A stretch of DNA of 8,212 nucleotides. It comes from Spirochaetaceae bacterium. GTDB lineage: Bacteria; Spirochaetota; Spirochaetia; Treponematales; Breznakiellaceae. The position numbers were made by a program, and so were the translations under genes. Shown here piece after piece: positions 1 through 4,596 of this stretch (position 1 is its first letter; every line of letters starts with the position of its first letter). The stretch lies in assembly GCA_031269165.1 (NCBI GenBank), contig JAISZQ010000239.1, positions 1 through 8,212 on the forward strand, read 5' to 3'. The notes beneath the pieces are model-generated. The model searched no databases. It saw only the letters and a program-made list of their open reading frames with translations, and was not told where the DNA came from.

Positions 1-42
1 CTCAAATTCTTTCGCCATATCAAAACTTTTCTCTTTTCCCAT
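1..42 (-). CDS. N-terminus of an unidentified protein, cut by the window edge
   Basis: Read on the minus strand, an ATG at 42-40 opens a frame without stops to the window edge. It encodes MGKEKSFDMAKEFE (14 residues). A strong Shine-Dalgarno, GGGAGG (53-48), lies 5 nt before the ATG, and a TATAAA-type -10 lies 35 bases further upstream. These support a real gene start even though only 14 codons are visible. The fragment is charged, with alternating K/E, and shows no signal peptide. It is too short to assign a family, and I do not recognise it. Confidence 0.6.
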   Translation of the reverse strand, partial: MGKEKSFDMAKEFE

Positions 43-77
43 ATTCCCCTCCCAGAAGTGTTTTTACGTTTAAGGTA

Positions 78-86
78 TTTATAGCA
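78..86 (-). promoter_or_regulatory. Extended -10 promoter for the leftward gene
   Basis: The minus strand reads TGCTATAAA (86-78), a TGn extended -10 followed by a 5/6 match to TATAAT. No good -35 sits 16-18 bases upstream; a TTGACC lies 22 bases away, which is too far to be ideal. The expected start near 71 leaves a leader of about 30 nt holding the GGGAGG ribosome site. This is inferred from position and motif only. Confidence 0.4.
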
Positions 87-194
87 TGAATCAAAAAAAT
101 TTGTGGGTCAAGTTTAGCCCAAGAGGCGGGCTCGTTGGTGTGGCAATCCCCATCGGCAACCGATTCCTAAGAGCCTGTTCAAAATCTCAGCAAA

Positions 195-268
195 AGGGGG
201 AACGGCAACAGGTTGCCGCGTCTCCCCCTCGCTCCGGTCTTGCGCCCTACGCTACCCCCTCTACGGGG
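195..268 (+). repeat. Palindromic repeat module, copy A
   Basis: This module has a G-rich arm (196-200), a hairpin CGGCAA-CAGG-TTGCCG (203-218), the conserved block GTCTCCCCCTCGCTCC (220-235), a short spacer, then TACGCTACCCCCTCT (248-262) followed by ACGGGG. The two conserved blocks recur exactly at 8133-8148 and 8191-8205, and in degraded reverse-complement form at 4417-4465. The spacing differs because different hairpins occupy the gaps. It lies inside the TIR-bounded element. It has no coding role that I can see. Confidence 0.75.
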
Positions 269-460
269 ACAAAACCATGCGGTGCATGGTGACCCACGCA
301 AGCGTGGGTTTGGTGGGCGTACCTTAAGCAAACCGCAGGGTTTGCTCAGCGTCCATGGACGGACGCATTACCGAGTGCGCCCCGGCCCGGAAGTCCGAAG
401 CAGGACGCTGAGGGCTGTAGGGAGCCCCCCGTAACGCCCCCGAATCCCGACTTTCAGTCA

Positions 461-541
461 TGGAGTTTCGGAACAAGCGGGGCGTAGGCAAGAAGCAGGG
501 CGAAGCCCTGCGACTGTTTGCCCGCCCTGCCCGAAACTCCA
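461..541. repeat. Large nested inverted repeat (81 bases)
   Basis: Outer arms TGGAGTTTCGG (461-471) and CCGAAACTCCA (531-541) are perfectly complementary over 11 bp. Inside, GCGGGGCG...GGCAA and TTTGCCCGCCCTGC pair imperfectly, and the tip is the perfect hairpin GCAGGGC-GAA-GCCCTGC (495-511). As RNA or extruded DNA this would form one long, nearly continuous stem. It sits in the right half of the TIR-bounded element. Confidence 0.7.
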
Positions 542-629
542 GAAGCGGGCAAAGCCCGCGATCGGATCACAGCGGAGGCTTGCGTCTCGCAGGGTTTTTG
601 AACAGGTTCTAAACAGTACCCGTCCAAAG

Positions 630-670
630 GGTGTGCTGTTTGGGATGGCTGTCTCAGTCGATAGCACACC
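630..670. repeat. Inverted repeat just outside the mobile element
   Basis: GGTGTGCT (630-637) and AGCACACC (663-670) are perfect 8-bp arms around a 25-base loop. It stands 20 bases beyond the right end of the TIR element and 105 bases before the next promoter. No T-tract follows, so it is not a normal terminator. Between 610 and 774 I see no gene; the only long frame is on the minus strand, lacks a ribosome site and crosses the repeat. Confidence 0.45.
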
Positions 671-774
671 GACAAGTTATCACCCTCAATAGTCCGAAAG
701 ATTCCCCGTTTGTTGACAGGAGAAGACTTTTCCCTTTTTGAAAATCGGCATTGTTGCGCGACAACCAAAAAAGG

Positions 775-804
775 TTGACAAAAACGCCACTGTTATGGTA
801 AAAT
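775..804 (+). promoter_or_regulatory. Strong sigma70-type promoter for the vWA-like gene
   Basis: A perfect TTGACA (775-780), an 18-base spacer and TAAAAT (799-804, 5/6 match) give a near-consensus promoter. The start should fall near 811, leaving a leader of about 83 nt before the ATG at 894. It is the only convincing promoter for that gene, so the gene is probably transcribed alone. Confidence 0.72.
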
Positions 805-893
805 TTATTCATTCTTCATCGGGGGGCAGGGATGGTCATAAAGAATCATAATACATCGGAAAAGAGGCATTATTTTACGTTTTGGAGGGTAGT

Positions 894-1361
894 ATGAAAG
901 AGGGGTTCACGGAAGTTTTGGCGGTTTTGGACAAAAGCGCGCAAGCGGAGAAGACGGCGGGGGCAACGGTCGCGGCGTACAACGATTTGTTGGCGGGTTT
1001 GAAGAAAGCGGACGCGGTGTGGACGACGGTTACGTTCGGGGCGGATGCGGAGACGGTGTACGACCGGGCGCGGGTCAAGGACGTGAAGAAGCTGGTGAAA
1101 AAGGATTTTGCCGCAGGCGGGAGGGCGGCGCTTTTTGACACGGTGGGGAAAGCCGTTGACGGGCTCGGCGTGACGCTCAGCAAGACGGCGGAAGAGGAAC
1201 GGCCGTCAAAGGTGATCGTTCTCATCGGGACTGCCGGGATCGACAATGCCAGCAAAAAATACTCGCTTGACGAGATCAAGGCCAAGATCGACCACCAGCG
1301 GCAGGTTTATAGTTGGGAGTTCATCTTTGCCGGGGCAGACGTTTCCGCGTTCAAGGGCTAA
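894..1361 (+). CDS. Degenerate von Willebrand factor A-like domain protein lacking the MIDAS residues
   Basis: This is a 155-residue soluble protein with no signal peptide or membrane segment. The start is ATG 894 because GGAGGG (884-889) lies 4 nt upstream; the in-frame TTG at 882 overlaps that site. The order of segments matches small bacterial vWA proteins: a first strand EVLAVLDKS (residues 7-15), a strand VWTTVTF (42-48), GGRAALFDTVGKAVDGLG (75-92), the strand KVIVLIGTAGIDNAS (106-120) and WEFIFAGADV (141-150). In intact members, DxSxS, a Thr and a TDG Asp bind a divalent metal. Here the first motif is D13-K-S15-A-Q17, the Thr position is Ala78 and the Asp position is Ala114, so metal binding is probably lost. 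The protein also stops right after the last strand, earlier than I expect for the family. Its function is unknown. The frame is intact, with a strong promoter and ribosome site, so it is not an obvious pseudogene. Confidence 0.8.
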   Translation: MKEGFTEVLAVLDKSAQAEKTAGATVAAYNDLLAGLKKADAVWTTVTFGADAETVYDRARVKDVKKLVKKDFAAGGRAALFDTVGKAVDGLGVTLSKTAEEERPSKVIVLIGTAGIDNASKKYSLDEIKAKIDHQRQVYSWEFIFAGADVSAFKG

Positions 1362-1406
1362 GGAAAACGGGTCATCGCGCGGATAACGCCGGTGATTCCG
1401 TTTTCC
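1362..1406. terminator. Shared hairpin between convergent genes
   Basis: GGAAAACGG (1362-1370) and CCGTTTTCC (1398-1406) form a perfect 9-bp stem, with further inner pairing (TCA 1372-1374 with TGA 1393-1395). It begins directly after the vWA stop and ends 2 bases before the metA stop, so it can serve both strands. The T residues are in the stem rather than in a trailing tract, so its strength is uncertain. Confidence 0.55.
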
Positions 1407-1408
1407 GC

Positions 1409-2320
1409 TTACAGTTCGTCCAGATTGAACGGGGTGCCCTGGTAGACTTCGCCAATCCAGTTGCGGAAGAAGAGGTGGGCGTGACTGCGCCATCTGACGA
1501 CGGGCGGGAACACGGGGCAGTTGTTCGGGTAATAGTTTTTGGGCGGGCTGATTTTTTCACCCCGCGCCGCATCCCGTTTGTACTCGCGGTCAAGGGTGAA
1601 GGGGTCGTACTCAAGGTGGCCCGTCACATAGATTTCCCGCTCGTCTTTGGCGGTGACGATGAACGCGCCGACTTCCTCGGTTGCCGAGCGAACGGTGAGG
1701 GCGGGGTGCGAGGCGATTTTCAGGCGGTCGCTTTCCGTCCGGCGGGACTGCGGGGCGAGAAACTCGTCGTCAAAGCCGCGAAAGAGGGGGATGTGGTCTT
1801 CGTTGATGGTGGCGGGAAAGATGCCGAAGAGTTTTTTCGGTAACCCGTGTTTGGGGATGCCGTATCTATGGTACAAACCCGCCTGCGCACCCCAGCAGAT
1901 GTGCAGGCTTGAGTAGACGTTTTTGTCCGCCCAGTCGAAAACCGAGCAGAGTTCGTCCCAATAGTCGACTTCCTCGAAGGACAGCGTCTCCACCGGAGCC
2001 CCGGTAACGATAAGGCCGTCAAAACGGCGGTCCAGCACTTCCCGCGAGGTAACGTAAAACTTTTCGAGGTGGCCTTCCGGCGCGTTGCGCGACTCGTGGC
2101 TGCCCATACGGACGAGGCTTATGTCAACATGGAGCGGCGTGTTGCCCAGAAGCCGCAACAACTGGATCTCCGTGTCAATCGTGGTCGGCATCAGGTTGGC
2201 GATGGCCACCTTGAGCGGTCGAATATCCTGTGTTTCGGCGCGTTCCGAGGTCATCACAAAGACGTTTTCACGGGTAAGGGCGTCGTAAGCGGGCAACCCG
2301 CGAGGAATTTTTATCGGCAT
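1409..2320 (-). CDS. metA: Homoserine O-acyltransferase MetA, predicted acetyl-CoA specific
   Basis: MetA transfers an acyl group from CoA to the hydroxyl of homoserine, the committed step of methionine synthesis in the cytoplasm. The 303-residue protein has the family's usual length and its canonical start MPIKIPRGLPA. Catalytic residues fall at the E. coli positions: Cys142 in SLHICWGAQAG, and His235 and Glu237 in YVTGHLEYDP. Residue 111, in GAPVETLSFEEVDYW, is Glu. In studied members Glu111 selects acetyl-CoA and Gly111 succinyl-CoA, so homoserine O-acetyltransferase is the better name. I chose ATG 2320 over the in-frame GTG 2326 because of the conserved N-terminus. No clear Shine-Dalgarno precedes it. 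The gene is convergent with the vWA gene and divergent from the glycosidase. LuxS in this window feeds the same homocysteine pool from another direction. Confidence 0.96.
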   Translation of the reverse strand: MPIKIPRGLPAYDALTRENVFVMTSERAETQDIRPLKVAIANLMPTTIDTEIQLLRLLGNTPLHVDISLVRMGSHESRNAPEGHLEKFYVTSREVLDRRFDGLIVTGAPVETLSFEEVDYWDELCSVFDWADKNVYSSLHICWGAQAGLYHRYGIPKHGLPKKLFGIFPATINEDHIPLFRGFDDEFLAPQSRRTESDRLKIASHPALTVRSATEEVGAFIVTAKDEREIYVTGHLEYDPFTLDREYKRDAARGEKISPPKNYYPNNCPVFPPVVRWRSHAHLFFRNWIGEVYQGTPFNLDEL

Positions 2321-2333
2321 AAACACATTTTAA

Positions 2334-2362
2334 TTGACAAAGATAATTTTTTCTAGTATACT
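2334..2362 (+). promoter_or_regulatory. Near-consensus promoter reading toward the glycosidase
   Basis: TTGACA (2334-2339), exactly 17 bases, then TATACT (2357-2362). The start is expected at about 2368-2369, which is also the first base of a strong hairpin with a T-tract. It is the only convincing plus-strand promoter before the gene at 2700, so it may serve that gene through a 330-nt leader, or it may make only a short RNA. Confidence 0.7.
2355..2360 (-). promoter_or_regulatory. Possible metA -10, overlapping an opposing promoter
   Basis: The palindrome AGTATACT (2355-2362) gives TATACT on both strands. On the minus strand this would start transcription near 2348 and leave a leader of about 28 nt for metA. 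The -35 is poor (TTTGTG or TTGTGG at 15-16 bp spacing). The plus-strand promoter shares the same bases, so both cannot be occupied at once. Confidence 0.35.
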
Positions 2363-2366
2363 CTAT

Positions 2367-2416
2367 AGTGTCTGGCCACAAAGTCGGTTACTTTGCGGCC
2401 AGACACTGCATTTTTT
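2367..2416 (+). terminator. Hairpin and T-tract starting at the predicted transcription start
   Basis: AGTGTCTGGCC (2367-2377) pairs perfectly with GGCCAGACACT (2397-2407). After an A/C mismatch, CAAAG (2379-2383) pairs with CTTTG (2391-2395) around a 7-base loop. GCA and six T residues (2411-2416) follow, as in an intrinsic terminator. Because the upstream promoter should start at about 2368, a terminated product would be a bare hairpin of roughly 49 nt. It could be a tiny RNA, an attenuator or a promoter-proximal stop. Confidence 0.65.
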
Positions 2417-2438
2417 CGCCTAAAGGCTGCAAAAATGC
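2408..2438 (+). repeat. Second hairpin that takes up the T-tract
   Basis: GCATTTTT (2408-2415) is complementary to AAAAATGC (2431-2438), with GCC-TAAA-GGC pairing inside (2418-2427). The T-tract of the preceding hairpin forms one arm, so the two elements share sequence. If polymerase passes or pauses here, this stem could form. It cannot act before the first hairpin during synthesis, so a simple antiterminator role is doubtful. Confidence 0.5.
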
Positions 2439-2450
2439 GGGTTTTAAGGA

Positions 2451-2486
2451 AGTTTGTCCATAATGTGTCTACATTATGGACAAACT
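2451..2486. repeat. Perfect 15-16 bp inverted repeat
   Basis: AGTTTGTCCATAATG (2451-2465) and CATTATGGACAAACT (2472-2486) are perfect complements. T2466-A2471 can add a sixteenth pair and leave a 4-base loop. There is no T-tract on either side, so it is not a standard terminator. Such a perfect stem could be an RNase III type processing site in a leader RNA, or a remnant of a mobile palindrome. Confidence 0.65.
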
Positions 2487-2529
2487 CTATATAGTCCCTG
2501 ATTATTCAAAGTGGTTGGGGATGACTCTT

Positions 2530-2656
2530 AGGGAAACGCCGATTACCTTGACGCGGTGTCAATTGCGTTGACTATTGCGTTTCCCTATGCATTTGTTCAT
2601 TTCATTATGCAAATGCGACATTAAAGGAGCGTTGATAACGCCAGCAAAAGTTGGCG
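2530..2656 (+). promoter_or_regulatory. Structured leader region before the glycosidase gene
   Basis: Three further inverted repeats lie here: AGGGAAACGC (2530-2539) with GCGTTTCCCT (2577-2586), enclosing TTGAC-GCGGT-GTCAA (2548-2562); GCATTTG (2589-2595) with CAAATGC (2610-2616); and CGCCAGC-AAAA-GTTGGCG (2639-2656). An SD-like AAAGGAG (2623-2629) precedes the last one but has no well-spaced start. Between 2321 and 2699 I find no gene. The set looks like a folded leader, but I cannot match it to a known riboswitch. Confidence 0.4.
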
Positions 2657-2699
2657 CATTCTCAATTGAATAAATCAATGCTTTCTTAGAGGAGATAAT

Positions 2700-4127
2700 G
2701 TGACAAGGCGTGATTTTCCCCGTATTCACTTTTATGACCAGGATTTTGTTGATATTTATGATAAGACCCAAATTTGGGTTTCGGACTGTCTGCGTGAGGC
2801 ACCGGACACAGGCGAGAAACTGTTTGTTTCGTCCGAGGGGACGATAGACCAGAACAGCACGATTTTTTCTTCGTTCTTTCTCGTCTATTCGAACAAGATA
2901 TATCCCGCAAGCACAGGGCTGGACTATCTTTACTCGAAGCAGGAGGCAAACGGCGCGATTCGTTGCGCCTACAGTGCCGCCGACGGTTCCCGCATGGTGG
3001 ATTCCACCAACCCGGAGGGCGTCGGGATGCCGCTTTTCGCGTGGGCCGAGTTCAATCATTACCATAAGACCGCCAACAAGAAGCGGATCCGCGAGGTGGT
3101 TCCCATCATCGACAAGTACAACGAGTGGCTGGATGCGACGTTCAAGCGGGCCAACGGCCTTTACGAGACGCCGCTCTCTGCGACCGGCTGGTGGAACTCG
3201 CCACGGGAGAAGGCCGCGTATCTCCTTGATTTTAACGCGACGATGGCGGTAAACGCCGTGTATATGTCCGCGCTGTCCGACCTGCTCAACGACAAGGACA
3301 TGAGTATCCGTTATAAACAGCGGTATTTCTCGCTCAAAACCCGCATCAACGGCCTCATGTGGGATGCGGACTCAGGCTTTTATTACGACATCGACAAGCG
3401 CGAAAAGAAGATCATGGTGAAGACGATCGCCGGGTACTGGCCGCTCCTCGCCGAGATTCCCAATATCGACAAGGCCGACCGCCTGATCTCTAAACTGTCC
3501 GACCCCGCGTTTTTTGGGACGGAACACCCTTTCCCGTCGGTCGCGGTGAACGAAAAGTCTTTCCACAAGGACGGGTACGGCTATTCCGGCTCGGTGTTTC
3601 CCCACCTCACCTTCATGGTGCTCAAAGGGCTGGAACGGTACCAGAAGTATGACCTGGCCCGCGAGTGCGCCGTCCGCCACCTCTATTTCGTGCTGGACTC
3701 GATGAGCCCGGACGGTGACCATCACAAGGGATCGCTCTGGGAAGCCTACCTGCCCACACGGGAAGGCCCCGCCCTGCCGCCGCCCAATTCCGGCGCGGCC
3801 CCGGTGGAGTTCCCCCGCAAGCAACATCTCGCCTATACCGCCCTCTCGACTATCTCGCTGATGATTGAAAACGTCGTCGGTCTTTTCATCTCCCTGCCGC
3901 GCAAAACCGTCGACTGGATCGTCCCGAACATGGAGATCATGGGCATCGAAAACCTGTCGCTCAAGAAAAACCTCATCACCATCCTGTCAAACAAATCGGC
4001 TCGCGGCTGGGAGATACACATGGAAAGCGAAAAACTCTACTACTTCACGATCAACGTCATCGACCGCAAGAAAAAGACGCTGCCGATACCGTCCGGCAAA
4101 TGCTCGATGCTGGTAGACAAGATTTAG
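2700..4127 (+). CDS. Glycoside hydrolase of the (alpha/alpha)6-barrel, trehalase/GH63/MGH1-like superfamily
   Basis: The 475-residue protein starts at GTG 2700, 5 nt after AGAGGAG (2688-2694). An overlapping ATG at 2698 runs straight into a stop. There is no signal peptide, so it is probably cytoplasmic. The alternating helix and loop pattern with aromatic-rich loops fits a six-hairpin glycosidase. Landmarks are NPEGVGMPLFAWAEFNHYH (104-122), TGWWNSPRE (162-170), DFNATMAVNAVYMSAL (177-192), LMWDADSGFYYD (219-230), AGYWPLLAEIP (245-255), GYGYSGSVFPHLTFMVLKGL (292-311), SLWEAYLPT (345-353) and LMIENVVGL (387-395). Glu348 in WEAY is the likely catalytic base. The Asp expected in a DNxPR-like acid motif is Trp165 here. 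A C-terminal beta-like tail follows from about residue 400. The substrate is unknown; trehalose, mannosylglycerate-like or other alpha-glucosides are guesses. It may also be a non-catalytic relative. It is divergent from metA and behind a long structured leader. Confidence 0.75.
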   Translation: MTRRDFPRIHFYDQDFVDIYDKTQIWVSDCLREAPDTGEKLFVSSEGTIDQNSTIFSSFFLVYSNKIYPASTGLDYLYSKQEANGAIRCAYSAADGSRMVDSTNPEGVGMPLFAWAEFNHYHKTANKKRIREVVPIIDKYNEWLDATFKRANGLYETPLSATGWWNSPREKAAYLLDFNATMAVNAVYMSALSDLLNDKDMSIRYKQRYFSLKTRINGLMWDADSGFYYDIDKREKKIMVKTIAGYWPLLAEIPNIDKADRLISKLSDPAFFGTEHPFPSVAVNEKSFHKDGYGYSGSVFPHLTFMVLKGLERYQKYDLARECAVRHLYFVLDSMSPDGDHHKGSLWEAYLPTREGPALPPPNSGAAPVEFPRKQHLAYTALSTISLMIENVVGLFISLPRKTVDWIVPNMEIMGIENLSLKKNLITILSNKSARGWEIHMESEKLYYFTINVIDRKKKTLPIPSGKCSMLVDKI

Positions 4128-4154
4128 CGTGCTTCGCGTGAATTGAAAATTGAT
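4128..4154 (+). repeat. Post-gene repeat, copy 1
   Basis: The sequence directly after the glycosidase stop, CGTGCTTCGCGTGAATTG followed by AAAATTGAT, matches 8074-8100 except for two C/T changes in the palindrome and one extra T near the end. In both places it sits at the very 3' end of a gene. The first 13 bases are a palindrome, weakened here and perfect at 8074-8086. There is no T-tract, so a terminator role is not evident. Confidence 0.65.
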
Positions 4155-4410
4155 CAGGGAACAGGGAAATGATGATGACTGAACGCGCGGTTTTCAGCAT
4201 CCGGTCATTATTCATTCGCGCGAAGGGGGAAAGGGCGGCATGGTCAACAACTTAGGCAAAGGGAATATAAGAATGGCCCCAGATTGCGCCAAGTGGCGGC
4301 AGATTAGGCGGATTTTTCGTACTTAAAGCCCGTTGCCGTTTACGGCGCAATCGGTGAAAATCCAACGGACTTTAGTCCGCGTAATCGGTGGACAAAATTC
4401 TTACGTTGTT
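4155..4410. repeat. Gene-free tract of small palindromes and a short direct repeat
   Basis: No gene is supported here. Visible elements are the self-complementary TTCGCGCGAA (4215-4224); the hairpins CGCCA-AG-TGGCG (4287-4298), GCCGT-TT-ACGGC (4335-4346) and CGGACT-TT-AGTCCG (4366-4379); and an 11-base direct repeat CG[C/T]AATCGGTG (4346-4356 and 4380-4390), 10/11 identical. The two-base AA/AG/TT tips resemble those of hairpins in the element at 171-609. Confidence 0.55.
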
Positions 4411-4511
4411 GATAGGAGAGGGGGAGGCCGTGCTTGCGGAGCAAACTTGGGCCGGAGCGAGGAGAAGGCGTGGCAAGTTGCCCATGCAACTTGCCGATTC
4501 CCCTTTTTTTT
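4411..4511 (-). repeat. Palindromic repeat module, copy C (reverse, degraded)
   Basis: Read on the minus strand this repeats the module order of copy A: AAAAAAAAGGGGAAT, a hairpin GGCAAGTTGC-4-GCAACTTGCC (plus 4472-4495), TCTCCTCGCTCC (plus 4465-4454, lacking three C of the other copies), a variable stretch, then CCCCCTCT (plus 4424-4417). The 10-bp hairpin stands where copy A has a 6-bp hairpin and copy B has none. On the plus strand the stem is followed, after 8 bases, by eight T (4504-4511), so it could also terminate weakly. Confidence 0.6.
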
Positions 4512-4561
4512 GAAGCCGGAATTGCGGTGAAACAGATGCTTGACACAACAGACGAATTCAC

Positions 4562-4590
4562 TTGACAGCGCAAAATTATCGTGCTATTCT
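4562..4590 (+). promoter_or_regulatory. Very strong promoter with extended -10
   Basis: TTGACA (4562-4567), a 17-base spacer, and TATTCT (4585-4590) preceded by TGC (4582-4584), an extended -10. The start is expected at about 4597. A second TTGACA sits 22 bases upstream (4540-4545). No protein gene follows closely; the next feature is a hairpin pair with a terminator. Confidence 0.72.
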
Positions 4591-4596
4591 GTGAAT

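Larger units (their letters stand above)
171..609. mobile_element. MITE-like element with terminal inverted repeats, packed with hairpins
   Basis: The left end reads GAGCCTGTTCAAAA (171-184). The right end is its inverse complement with one mismatch, TTTTGAACAGGTTC (596-609). TAA stands immediately outside both ends (168-170 and 610-612) and could be a target duplication. No credible gene lies inside; the open frames run through palindromes. Perfect hairpins inside are at 203-218, 274-290, 292-309, 327-346, 349-366, 495-511 and 545-559. Larger inverted repeats are CTCAGCGTCC/GGACGCTGAG (345-354/403-412) and TGGAGTTTCGG/CCGAAACTCCA (461-471/531-541). The size (439 bp), the ends and the lack of a transposase fit a non-autonomous element moved in trans. 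Ends and TNA targets of this kind resemble some IS5-family groups, but that is from memory and needs a search. Confidence 0.55.

Noticed and set aside
86..292. Plus-strand frame MNQKNLWVKF... of 68 residues
   Set aside because: It has no ribosome site, begins in the promoter region of the leftward gene, crosses the left terminal repeat and continues through hairpins.
171..609. CRISPR array, because of many short repeated palindromes
   Set aside because: The palindromes differ in sequence, there is no constant repeat with regular spacers, and no cas genes are present.
454..768. Minus-strand frame of 104 residues
   Set aside because: It covers the nested inverted repeat and the element's right end, lacks a ribosome site, and has the composition of translated palindromes.
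875..1285. Minus-strand frame opposite the vWA-like gene
   Set aside because: It is antisense to a gene with promoter, ribosome site and recognisable fold; the Ser/Ala-rich composition is typical of a shadow frame.
2451..2486. Integron attC site
   Set aside because: The arms are perfectly paired without the required extrahelical bases and lack the conserved core ends; no integrase is seen.
2632..2673. Thirteen-codon frame from TTG after AAAGGAG
   Set aside because: The spacing from the SD-like motif to TTG is only 2 bases and the region is better explained as a hairpin.
2559..3065. Minus-strand frame of 168 residues overlapping the glycosidase start
   Set aside because: No ribosome site and no family resemblance; most of it is antisense to conserved glycosidase segments.
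4333..4530. Plus-strand frame of 65 residues in the gene-free tract
   Set aside because: It runs through three palindromes and the reverse repeat copy, and has no ribosome site.
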